DNA from: an uncultured Porphyromonadaceae bacterium
GTDB taxonomy: Bacteria; Bacteroidota; Bacteroidia; Bacteroidales; Muribaculaceae
NCBI GenBank assembly: GCA_905193485.1
Contig: CAJJOX010000083.1
Coordinates: forward strand, 1-9,093
Direction: 5' to 3'
DNA length: 9,093 nt
The notes below the pieces were generated by a model that was not told where the DNA came from, did no database searches, and worked only from the letters and a program-made list of their open reading frames with translations. Below, piece after piece: positions 1-6,782 of the stretch; positions within the stretch are counted from its first letter, which is position 1, and each line of letters opens with the position of its first letter. A program made the position numbers and the translations under genes.

Positions 1-2
1 CC

Positions 3-965
3 ACAATTTGCCCCCCCGGACCAGGCTCCCGGGGCCCCGCCGACGCCGGTGAGAAAGTCGATGGCTCGCGCGACAGCCGCACCGGGCTGCCGATAGTGTC
101 GCTTTACGGCAAAAAACGCAAGCCCACAGACGCACAGATGGCCGGCGTCGACGTGATCGTATGCGATATCCAGGATGTGGGACTGCGGTTCTACACCTAT
201 TATATCACGATGCTCGACCTCATGGAATCGGCAGCCGAAGCCCGAAAACCCTTCATTATCCTCGACCGCCCGAATCCCAACGGCATGACCGTCGACGGCC
301 CCGTCCTCGACATGTCGCTGAAATCGGGTGTGGGACGTCTGCCCATACCGGTGATCCACGGCATGACGCTCGGCGAGCTGGCTCGCATGGCTGTCGGCGA
401 ACAATGGTTCACCGGCGCACGACATCTTGACCTCAGCGTCGTTCCCTGCCTCGGCTACACACACCGGACACGCTACCGCCTCCCAGTCGCGCCTTCGCCC
501 AACCTCCCGTCGATGACTTCGGTCTATCTCTATCCTTCGACATGTCTGTTTGAAGGCACCGTCATGAGCCTTGGGCGCGGCACCGACAAACCTTTCTGCA
601 TCTACGGTCACCCCTCGATGACCGGATGCCGTTTCTCGTTCAGGCCGCGCAGCATTCCTGGAGCCAAAAACCCGCCTCTGCTCGGCCGGCTATGCCGCGG
701 CCGCGACCTCAGCTCGACCGACCATGAAAAAGCCATCGCGGCTGGAGTCGACCTCTCCTACATAATCGACGCCTACAACAACGCCGGCATGGCGAAACTG
801 AAGCCACGGTTCTTCACTCCGTTTTTCGATAAACTGATCGGCAACACCCGCGTGCGTGAAATGATCGAAACCGGACATCCGGCCGACGAAATCCGCGCCA
901 CCTGGGCCGACGACGTGAAACGATTCAAAATCCTGCGACAACCCTATCTGCTTTATCCCGAATGA
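3..965 (+). CDS. namZ: DUF1343 / NamZ-type exo-beta-N-acetylmuramidase (GH171), 5' truncated
   Basis: The C-terminal ~320 residues of a DUF1343 protein are present; family members are about 400 residues, so the signal peptide and N-terminus lie upstream of the window. NamZ enzymes release MurNAc from the non-reducing end of peptidoglycan fragments, normally in the periplasm. Visible family signatures, in order: ADAGEKV, LPIVSLYGK, IQDVGLRFYTY, LDRPNPNG, IPVIHGMTLGELA, SPNLPS, YPSTCLFEGT, SLGRGTDKPF and the terminal YLLYPE. A GTG at 96 could be mistaken for a start, but the frame stays open to base 3 and codes for family-like sequence (ADAGEKVDGSRDSRTGLP) before it, so the gene is partial. Codons at 3-38 read TICPPGPGSRGP, where the family has roughly TIFAPEHGFRGP; this is probably contig-edge error. 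The stop overlaps the next start as ATGA (962-965). The family call is strong. The enzymatic role comes from characterised homologues. Confidence 0.9.
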   Translation, partial: TICPPGPGSRGPADAGEKVDGSRDSRTGLPIVSLYGKKRKPTDAQMAGVDVIVCDIQDVGLRFYTYYITMLDLMESAAEARKPFIILDRPNPNGMTVDGPVLDMSLKSGVGRLPIPVIHGMTLGELARMAVGEQWFTGARHLDLSVVPCLGYTHRTRYRLPVAPSPNLPSMTSVYLYPSTCLFEGTVMSLGRGTDKPFCIYGHPSMTGCRFSFRPRSIPGAKNPPLLGRLCRGRDLSSTDHEKAIAAGVDLSYIIDAYNNAGMAKLKPRFFTPFFDKLIGNTRVREMIETGHPADEIRATWADDVKRFKILRQPYLLYPE

Positions 966-2440
966 CACCTATCACCGTAATCATCACCGTCGCAGTCTAC
1001 TTCATAGTGCTGCTGGCCATCTCACGGATAGCCTCCCGGCGTGCCGACAACGCCACTTTCTTCACCGGCAACCGGCGGGCGCCATGGCCTGTGGTGGCAT
1101 TCGCCATGGTCGGCGCCGTGATTTCAGGCGTCACCTTCATTTCCGTACCCGGAATGGTGGTCACGAAAGGCTACTCATATCTCCAGATGGTGTTGGGATT
1201 CATCGTCGGCTATGCCGTCATAGCGCTGGTGCTCGTCCCGCTGTTCTACCGCATGAAACTGGTGTCGATCTATTCCTATCTTGAAGAGCGATTCGGCACA
1301 CGCGCCTATAAATCGGGAGCCGGCATATTTTTCATCTCGGAGATCCTCGGCGCTTCGGTGCGCTTCTTCGTTGTGTGCGCCGTGCTCCAGTTGCTTGTGT
1401 GCGACCCTCTCGGCATCCCATTCGCCGTCAACGTCCTCGTCACCATTTCCCTGATATGGCTTTACACCGCCCGGGGAGGCGTCAAGACACTCATATGGAC
1501 CGATGTGCTCAAATCCGGATGCCTCATCCTGTCGGTTGTGCTCTGCATCTATTATATCGCACGCAATCTCGGCATGTCGCCGGCCGACATACCGCAGGCC
1601 ATCTCAGATCATCACACCTCACGGATATTTCATTTCGACGATCCCCGGAGCGCCCTTTATTTCTGGAAACAGTTCATCGCCGGCATATTCATGGCCATCG
1701 TCATGAACGGCCTCAACCAGGATATGATGCAGCGCCATCTCAGCTGCCGCGATTCGGCATCGTCACGCAAAAACATGATTGTGAGCGGCATCGTGCAATT
1801 CTTCGTCATAGCGCTTTTCCTCATGCTCGGCACGTTGCTGATGTTCTATGCGCAGAAACGCGGCATCGCACTGCCCGAAAAGACCGACGAGATCTTCGGC
1901 AGCATTGCCACCCACCCCACCATGCCTGCCGTTGTCGGAGTGCTTTTCATCATAGGGCTTGTCAGCGCCGCCTATTCGGCCGCCGGCTCGGCGATCACCT
2001 CGCTGACCACCTCTTTTACCGTCGACATCCTGAACGGACGCAAACGATTCGCCGACAACGATCCGAGGCTGGCATCGCTGCGTCGCCGCGTACATCTGCT
2101 CATGGCCGCACTGATGGCCGCCGTGATCATCACCTTCTATTATCTCAGCTCAAACGACGCAATAAGCGCCGTCTACACTCTCGCCTCCTACACTTATGGC
2201 CCGATACTCGGCATGTTCTGTTATGGAATGTTCACAACAGCGCAGATCAACGACCGGCTCGTTCCGGCCATATGTCTGGTCTCTCCTGTCATGGCATGGA
2301 TAACCCAATGGGCGCTCCGTGCCTATGCCGGTTACGAGATCGGTTTCGAGCTTCTGCTCCTCAACGCCCTCATAACCGTCGCCGCACTCCGCATCGCTTC
2401 ACTGCTAACAACCAAAGCCTATGTCGAAAAATCTGTTTAG
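962..2440 (+). CDS. Sodium:solute symporter (SSS family), candidate MurNAc transporter (MurT-like)
   Basis: A 492-residue, highly hydrophobic inner-membrane protein, a normal length for the SSS family. It begins with a transmembrane helix at about residues 5-22. Then come GNRRAPWPVVAFAMVGAVISG (about 36-56), YSYLEERFG (about 104-112), the SSS signature ARGGVKTLIWTDVLK (170-184), GLNQDMMQRHL (250-260) and the Ser/Thr-rich helix SAAYSAAGSAITSLTTSF (about 335-352), which in this fold contributes to the Na+ site. The start ATG overlaps the stop of the NamZ-like gene by 4 bases, so the two are probably translationally coupled. I recall that in Tannerella forsythia an SSS-family protein (MurT) imports MurNAc and is linked to MurNAc metabolism genes. 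The neighbourhood therefore suggests uptake of MurNAc or a related cell-wall sugar. That substrate is inferred from context only; SSS sequence alone does not fix specificity, and sialic acid or another solute remains possible. Confidence 0.93.
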   Translation: MTPITVIITVAVYFIVLLAISRIASRRADNATFFTGNRRAPWPVVAFAMVGAVISGVTFISVPGMVVTKGYSYLQMVLGFIVGYAVIALVLVPLFYRMKLVSIYSYLEERFGTRAYKSGAGIFFISEILGASVRFFVVCAVLQLLVCDPLGIPFAVNVLVTISLIWLYTARGGVKTLIWTDVLKSGCLILSVVLCIYYIARNLGMSPADIPQAISDHHTSRIFHFDDPRSALYFWKQFIAGIFMAIVMNGLNQDMMQRHLSCRDSASSRKNMIVSGIVQFFVIALFLMLGTLLMFYAQKRGIALPEKTDEIFGSIATHPTMPAVVGVLFIIGLVSAAYSAAGSAITSLTTSFTVDILNGRKRFADNDPRLASLRRRVHLLMAALMAAVIITFYYLSSNDAISAVYTLASYTYGPILGMFCYGMFTTAQINDRLVPAICLVSPVMAWITQWALRAYAGYEIGFELLLLNALITVAALRIASLLTTKAYVEKSV

Positions 2441-3323
2441 TCGCTACATCTGGATCATCGACACCATACGTCGCCACGGCACAATCACACGCGAAGAGCT
2501 CAACCGCCTGTGGATCGATTCGCCGCACTCCGACGGAAACCCGATGCCGCGACGCACATTCTACAACTATCGCAACGCCATTGAAGAGGTGTTCCGCATC
2601 AACATCGTGTGCAACCCCGCCACATTTGAATATTCCATTGAGGATAGCGGCGACACCCACACCGAATCCGTCACCGACTGGATGCTCAACACCGCGTCGA
2701 TGAGCAACATGCTCACCGACGCACGCGATATCGCCGACCGCGTGTTTCTCGAAGACGTCCCTTCGGCACGAATGTCGCTCGACACCGTCATAGGCGCGAT
2801 GAAAGAGTTTCATCAGCTCGAGTTCGGTTACAGTCCTTTCTCCCGCACCGGCGCGCCGAAACCCGTGAGGCTTGAACCTTACTTCCTGAAAATATTCAAG
2901 CTGCGGTGGTATGTCACCGGTCGCAACGTCCGCGAAGATGTCATCAAGACCTACGCCCTCGACCGAATGACCGACGTCAAAGTGCTGCACGACACTTTCT
3001 CCATTCCGTCCGACTTCGATGCCGAAACATATTTTGCCGACGCATTCGGAATCGTCTTCTCACACGGCGAAACGAAAAAAGTGACCATCCGCACCGACTC
3101 GCGACAGGCAAAATATTTCCGGGCGCTCCCCCTGCACCATTCGCAGAGCGAAATGATAGGCGACAGCTATTCTATATTCACCTACAATCTCCGACTCACG
3201 CCCGATCTTGTCCAAGAACTCCTGAGCCACGGACCCGACATCACCGTTCTCGCCCCTGCCGAACTACGTGCAATGATGAAAGACCAGCTGAAAAAAGCAC
3301 TCGAAAACTATAACGACCAATGA
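2421..3323 (+). CDS. WYL-domain transcriptional regulator
   Basis: A 300-residue protein with a WYL-regulator layout. An N-terminal winged-helix-like segment occupies about residues 5-72 ([20 protein letters not shown], then [16 protein letters not shown] as the likely recognition region). A linker runs to about 115. The WYL domain spans about 120-200, with [19 protein letters not shown] (W163-Y164-V165 in place of the W-Y-L triad) and YALDRM (178-183). A C-terminal extension at about 215-295 resembles the WCX domain. WYL domains are ligand- or nucleic-acid-sensing modules attached to DNA-binding domains. The start lies 20 bases inside the symporter gene, and the stop overlaps trmD as ATGA (3320-3323). 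A simple expectation is that it regulates the salvage genes with which it is co-transcribed, but the sequence does not show its operator or ligand. Confidence 0.9.
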   Translation: MSKNLFSRYIWIIDTIRRHGTITREELNRLWIDSPHSDGNPMPRRTFYNYRNAIEEVFRINIVCNPATFEYSIEDSGDTHTESVTDWMLNTASMSNMLTDARDIADRVFLEDVPSARMSLDTVIGAMKEFHQLEFGYSPFSRTGAPKPVRLEPYFLKIFKLRWYVTGRNVREDVIKTYALDRMTDVKVLHDTFSIPSDFDAETYFADAFGIVFSHGETKKVTIRTDSRQAKYFRALPLHHSQSEMIGDSYSIFTYNLRLTPDLVQELLSHGPDITVLAPAELRAMMKDQLKKALENYNDQ

Positions 3324-3997
3324 GAATAGACATACTGACCGTCCTGCCAGAGATGTTCACATCTCCCCTCGGATGCTCCATAATCAAACGTGCCATCGAC
3401 AAAGGACTTGTGGAAATCAACGTGCACAACCTGCGCGACTACACCACAAACAAGCATCGCAAAGTCGACGACTATCCTTTCGGCGGAGAGGCCGGAATGG
3501 TGATGCAGATCGAACCGATCGACCGGGCCATCACGCATCTGCGCTCTCAGCGCGACTACGACGAAGTGATATTCACATCTCCCGACGGCGAAACGTTCAA
3601 CCAGCCCATGGCCAACGCCATGTCGATGCTCGACAACATCATCATTCTCTGCGGACACTACAAAGGTATCGACTACCGTATCCGCGAGCATCTGATCACT
3701 CGTGAGATTTCTGTGGGCGACTACGTGCTTACCGGAGGCGAACTGCCGGCGCTGGCCATCACCGATGCCATCGTGCGCCTAATCCCCGGAGCCATAGGCG
3801 ATGAGCAGAGCGCGCTCAGCGACTCGTTTCAGGACAACCTGCTCGCACCGCCCGTCTACAGCCGTCCCGCCGACTACAACGGCTGGCGTGTCCCCGACAT
3901 TCTCCTCTCCGGCCATCAGGCCAAAATTGACCAGTGGCGCTACGACCAGGCTCTGCAACGCACCCGGCGGCTGCGTCCCGATCTCCTCGCCGACTGA
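3320..3997 (+). CDS. trmD: tRNA (guanine-37-N1)-methyltransferase TrmD
   Basis: TrmD transfers a methyl group from S-adenosylmethionine to N1 of G37, next to the anticodon of some tRNAs, and so prevents +1 frameshifting; it is normally essential. The 225-residue protein is slightly shorter than the E. coli enzyme. It opens with [13 protein letters not shown], then has [20 protein letters not shown] (48-67), the knot-forming AdoMet segments [11 protein letters not shown] (111-121) and [21 protein letters not shown] (130-150), IVRLIPG (R153) and SALSDSF (D168). R153 and D168 correspond to the catalytic Arg/Asp pair of characterised TrmD (E. coli R154/D169). The C-terminal tRNA-binding part contains [20 protein letters not shown] and [18 protein letters not shown]. 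The start is joined to the preceding regulator by ATGA. In many proteobacteria trmD sits with rpsP-rimM-rplS; here none of these is next to it. It converges on bioB, with only 38 bases between the stop codons. Confidence 0.98.
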   Translation: MRIDILTVLPEMFTSPLGCSIIKRAIDKGLVEINVHNLRDYTTNKHRKVDDYPFGGEAGMVMQIEPIDRAITHLRSQRDYDEVIFTSPDGETFNQPMANAMSMLDNIIILCGHYKGIDYRIREHLITREISVGDYVLTGGELPALAITDAIVRLIPGAIGDEQSALSDSFQDNLLAPPVYSRPADYNGWRVPDILLSGHQAKIDQWRYDQALQRTRRLRPDLLAD

Positions 3998-4035
3998 GCC
4001 GGAGCACATGACGATGGGCCGGAGTTTATTGCTCC

Positions 4036-4998
4036 TTAAAGTTCATAACCGGTTTCGGCAAACATGCGGAAGTCATCGTCGACACTGTTGCCCACGGTGG
4101 TCAGAAGATCGCCGACCATAACACCGTTCATGCCGCCACGCAATATCCGGCGGGTGCATTCCTGCGACAGACGTGCCCTACCGCCGGCAAAACGCATCAC
4201 CGCCTTAGGAGCCACAAGCCTCATCAGAGCCACCGAACGCACTATCTCGTCTTCCGACAGCAAAGGCATATCGCCGAGAGGCGTGCCGGCAATCGGATTG
4301 AGAAGATTGACCGGAATCGAAACGGCTCCCGCCGCATAGGCTTCGGCCACAAGCTGCAGACGCTGACGCATGCTTTCACCCATGCCTATGATTCCTCCCG
4401 AACAGATCTCAAGCCCGACCTCGCGTGCCGCGGCTATGGTGTGCAGCTTGTCGGCATGCGTGTGTGTGGAGCAAAGCGACGGAAAATAATCCGACGAGGT
4501 CTCAAGATTGCAATGATAACGCCGCACGCCGGCATCTTTCAGTGCCTGAAGCTCATCTCGGCCGAGCAGACCCATCGAGGCACAGAACCCTATTTCGGGA
4601 CAGTGCCGGCGCATCTCACGGAACAATGAGCAAAAACGGCCTATCTGCTGCGACGTCACTCGACGCCCCGAAGTGACGAGCGAAAGATGGCGCACGCCGC
4701 GTCGCTCGTTATCCTCGGCAAGCGATATGGCCTCCCGGGCATCGACGATTTCATATTCGTCCACTCCCGTGGCATAAAACCGCGACTGCGAACACCATTT
4801 GCAATCCTCCGGACACCGCCCGGACCGGGCATTGACGATCGAACACGTATCCAGCCGGCCACCGCAGCATTTGTCACGCACACGGTCGGCGGCCTCGCAC
4901 AATTCTTCTGTCGTGCATTCCCCTTCAAGAAGCAATGCCTCATCAAGCGTGGCGGCCGGCCCGCCGCCTACAATACGCTCACATATTTCATACAGCAT
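4036..4998 (-). CDS. bioB: Biotin synthase BioB (radical SAM)
   Basis: BioB inserts sulfur into dethiobiotin, the last step of biotin synthesis. From the ATG at 4998 the protein is 320 residues. An upstream in-frame ATG at 5055 would add 19 residues, but those codons overlap the predicted promoter (5026-5056), so 4998 is preferred. The radical-SAM motif is CPEDCKWC (C62, C66, C69), followed by SQS. Other family blocks are CASMGLL (C139), YHCNLETS (161-168), EICSGGIIGMGES (C199), VNLLNPIAGTPL (230-241), FAGGRARL (R274) and GDLLTTVGNSVDDD near the end. By motif alignment C139, C199 and R274 match E. coli C128, C188 and R260, but the position matching E. coli C97 falls in RHLSLVTSG and is not cysteine. 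This suggests a BioB with a differently ligated auxiliary cluster, as reported for enzymes of obligate anaerobes. No other bio gene is in the window, so it appears monocistronic. Confidence 0.96.
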   Translation of the reverse strand: MLYEICERIVGGGPAATLDEALLLEGECTTEELCEAADRVRDKCCGGRLDTCSIVNARSGRCPEDCKWCSQSRFYATGVDEYEIVDAREAISLAEDNERRGVRHLSLVTSGRRVTSQQIGRFCSLFREMRRHCPEIGFCASMGLLGRDELQALKDAGVRRYHCNLETSSDYFPSLCSTHTHADKLHTIAAAREVGLEICSGGIIGMGESMRQRLQLVAEAYAAGAVSIPVNLLNPIAGTPLGDMPLLSEDEIVRSVALMRLVAPKAVMRFAGGRARLSQECTRRILRGGMNGVMVGDLLTTVGNSVDDDFRMFAETGYEL

Positions 4999-5015
4999 AA
5001 AAAAATTTATTTCTG

Positions 5016-5030
5016 TTTCGCACTGCGAAA
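5016..5030. promoter_or_regulatory. 15-bp perfect palindrome, candidate operator at the bioB start site
   Basis: TTTCGCA (5016-5022), a central C (5023) and TGCGAAA (5024-5030) form a perfect odd-centred palindrome. It overlaps the -7 box and is centred about where bioB transcription should start, a position where a bound dimeric repressor would block initiation. It does not resemble the BirA, BioR or BioQ sites I know. In RNA it could form only part of a short hairpin. Confidence 0.4.
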
Positions 5031-5056
5031 TTACAAAATCGGCCGCACAATCCATA
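5026..5056 (-). promoter_or_regulatory. Putative Bacteroidetes-type promoter of bioB
   Basis: On the minus strand TAATTTCG (5033 to 5026) matches the -7 consensus TAnnTTTG with one mismatch. TATG (5056 to 5053) matches the -33 consensus TTTG with one mismatch. The gap is 19 bases, which is close to normal. The predicted start of transcription is near 5022, leaving a leader of about 24 bases to the ATG at 4998. It is imperfect, and supported mainly by position and spacing. Confidence 0.5.
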
Positions 5057-5067
5057 CACCTCCACGG

Positions 5068-5100
5068 CCGTCATGTCCCCGCATGATTGCCTTATGACGG
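5068..5100. repeat. Inverted repeat CCGTCAT / ATGACGG
   Basis: Arms at 5068-5074 and 5094-5100 are perfect 7-bp complements separated by 19 bases. An inner pair, TCATG (5071-5075) and CATGA (5082-5086), overlaps the left arm, so the two pairings exclude each other. It lies between the two divergent promoters, upstream of both. It could be a regulator site; no T-tract follows, so it is not a standard terminator. Confidence 0.35.
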
Positions 5101-5182
5101 ATGAAATTGGACATATTCTCCAAAAAATGGAACGAATCGGAACTGCGCCCGGATTTGCCAACTTTTCTCCATCAAAAGATGT

Positions 5183-5190
5183 TATATTTG
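5183..5190 (+). promoter_or_regulatory. Putative -7 box of the efflux operon promoter
   Basis: TATATTTG is an exact match to the Bacteroidetes -7 consensus TAnnTTTG and is followed by CA, placing the start of transcription near 5194-5197 and giving an ~80-base leader to the ATG at 5277. The -33 element is unclear: TTTG at 5154-5157 is 25 bases away, longer than the usual ~19-21. CGAAATC occurs twice just downstream (5197-5203 and 5208-5214), spaced by 11 bases. Confidence 0.55.
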
Positions 5191-5276
5191 CACAACCGAA
5201 ATCAAGACGAAATCTGTGGTAATTCATCACGCCATATTTTTCACCCCCATGCCGTCTAACAAATCAAACAAGAAAG

Positions 5277-6758
5277 ATGCGTCTATGTAAAGTACTCCTA
5301 TCGGCTTTTGCCTTTTTGTCGGCGTCACTCGGCCTTAATGCCGAAGGCGTGGTGACCATCGACTCATGCCGCGCCATGGCTCTGACAAACAACAAGCAGT
5401 TGCGCATACGGAGTGAGGCCGTACGCCAGCGCCAATATCAAAGCAAAGAAGCGTTTGCTGCCTATCTTCCGGCCATCGACTTCACCGGAGGATACATGTA
5501 TAACCAGAAAAACCTCAATCTTCTGTCCCCGGGCGACTATCTGTCAAACATCGACCCCTCGATGCTGGCACAGCTCGCCCAGAAGTTTCCCCAGATCGGC
5601 GAGGCGCTCAAGGATCCGGAGATAGCCGGTCTGGCGCAACAGGGTGTCGGTGCCGTCAACGATGCGATCGACGGTGCCAACGGTCTGCTGAAAAAAGCGA
5701 CTTCTTTCGACATCCACAATCTGTTTTTCGGTGCCGTCACACTCACCCAGCCCATATATATGGGCGGTAAGATCGTGGCTATGAACCGCCTCACGCACTA
5801 CGCCGAAGAGGCCGCCCGGGCGCTGCACAATTCAGAAGCGGAAAATGTGATCTATGCCGTCGATGCAGCCTATTGGCAAGTGGTGTCGCTCAAGGCCAAG
5901 CAACGGTTGGCTGTGAGCTATGTCGCACTGCTCGACACGCTCCGACAGAATATCAACGCCATGGTGCAGCAGGGCGTCGCCACACGCAGCGATCTGCTGA
6001 CCGTGGAAGTGAAGCTCAATCAGGCCAATGTCGACCTGACCAAAGTCGACAACGGACTGGTGCTCTCGCGCATGGCACTCGCTCAGGTGTGCGGACTACC
6101 TGTCGACACACGGATGACACTCGCCGACGAAGACCGCGACTTCGTTGACTGCACCACACCGGTCGCCACATCCTACGAGATGGCCGATGTCTATGCGCGA
6201 CGCCAGGACCTGAGGGCGCTCGAAATGGGCATTCAGGCCCTGAGGCAGAAGGAACGCGTGGCGCTCAGCGACATGCTCCCGAAAATAGCGCTCGTCGGCA
6301 GCTACACTTTCAGCAATCCAAACACATTCAACGGCTTTGAAAAACGGTTCGGCGGCGCATTCTCCATCGGCGCAATGGTGTCGATCCCGATATGGCATTG
6401 GGGTGGCAACTACAACAAATACCGCGCCGCACAGTCGGAAACACGCATGGCGCAGATGCAGCTTGACGATGCCCGAGATCTCATCGACCTACAGGTGAGC
6501 CAGTCGGCTTTCAAGGCGCAGGAAGCCGTCAAAACCTATCACACCACCCTGGTCAACCTCGACAAAGCCAACGAGAATCTCCGTCAGGCCAACCTCGGAT
6601 TCCACGAAGGTGTCATGACCACCGACAATGTAATGGAAGCCCAGACGGCATGGCTCAAAGCCAACAGCGAGAAGATCGACGCTCTGATCGATGTGCATCT
6701 ATGCGATGTGTATCTGTCGAAAGTGCTCGGAACGCTGCCCTACCCTACCGATTATTAA
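5277..6758 (+). CDS. TolC-family outer-membrane efflux protein
   Basis: A 493-residue protein with a clear signal peptide (MRLCKVLLSAFAFLSASLGLNA, cleavage near residue 22), so it is exported to the outer membrane. The TolC fold is a duplicated barrel-and-helix unit. The first half begins with VVTIDSCRAMALTNNKQL (about 25-42) and YLPAIDFTGGYMY (63-75), with the strand TLTQPIYMGGKI at 155-166 and a long helix through AAYWQVVSLKAKQRLAVSY. Then come TRSDLLTVEVKLNQANVDL and the second half, with LPKIALVGSYTF and VSIPIWHWGGNYNKYRAAQ, ending in helices containing NLGFHEGVMTTDNVMEAQT. Residues about 80-145, between the two strands of the first half, form an insertion rich in Ala, Gln and Leu. It should be the outer-membrane channel for the adaptor and permease encoded next. 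The ATG follows AACAAGAAAG; the next gene starts 24 bases after the stop. The transported substrate cannot be told. Confidence 0.95.
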   Translation: MRLCKVLLSAFAFLSASLGLNAEGVVTIDSCRAMALTNNKQLRIRSEAVRQRQYQSKEAFAAYLPAIDFTGGYMYNQKNLNLLSPGDYLSNIDPSMLAQLAQKFPQIGEALKDPEIAGLAQQGVGAVNDAIDGANGLLKKATSFDIHNLFFGAVTLTQPIYMGGKIVAMNRLTHYAEEAARALHNSEAENVIYAVDAAYWQVVSLKAKQRLAVSYVALLDTLRQNINAMVQQGVATRSDLLTVEVKLNQANVDLTKVDNGLVLSRMALAQVCGLPVDTRMTLADEDRDFVDCTTPVATSYEMADVYARRQDLRALEMGIQALRQKERVALSDMLPKIALVGSYTFSNPNTFNGFEKRFGGAFSIGAMVSIPIWHWGGNYNKYRAAQSETRMAQMQLDDARDLIDLQVSQSAFKAQEAVKTYHTTLVNLDKANENLRQANLGFHEGVMTTDNVMEAQTAWLKANSEKIDALIDVHLCDVYLSKVLGTLPYPTDY

Positions 6759-6782
6759 CAAAATCATAAACACCATCATAAT

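Larger units (their letters stand above)
4999..5276. other. Divergent intergenic control region, bioB / efflux operon
   Basis: These 278 bases separate the bioB start from the TolC-type gene and contain no convincing gene. They are visibly more AT-rich than the flanking coding DNA. They hold a putative bioB promoter with a palindrome over its start site, a spaced inverted repeat at 5068-5100, and a TATATTTG box at 5183-5190 followed by a short direct repeat and a leader of about 80 bases. These elements are listed separately. Confidence 0.8.

Noticed and set aside
1375..2703. A 442-codon open frame in frame +1 across the symporter and WYL genes
   Set aside because: It overlaps two well-supported genes in another frame. 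Its product is rich in Arg, His and Pro with low-complexity character, as expected from a shadow of GC-rich coding DNA.
2370..2990. A 206-codon antisense open frame over the WYL gene
   Set aside because: It is antisense to a conserved gene, has no recognisable domain, and is explained by GC-rich codon bias.
4001..4035. GGAGCA (4001-4006) and TGCTCC (4030-4035) as a bidirectional terminator between trmD and bioB
   Set aside because: The stem is only 6 bp with a 23-base loop and there is no T-tract on either strand; too weak to call, although the convergent position would suit a terminator.
4687..5097. Plus-strand open frame opposite the bioB start, reaching into the intergenic region
   Set aside because: Most of it is antisense to conserved bioB sequence and the product has no recognisable family; it would also run through the bioB promoter.
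4988..5230. Minus-strand 80-codon open frame across the divergent intergenic region
   Set aside because: It overlaps the control elements of both flanking genes and the start of bioB, and its translation shows no recognisable motif.
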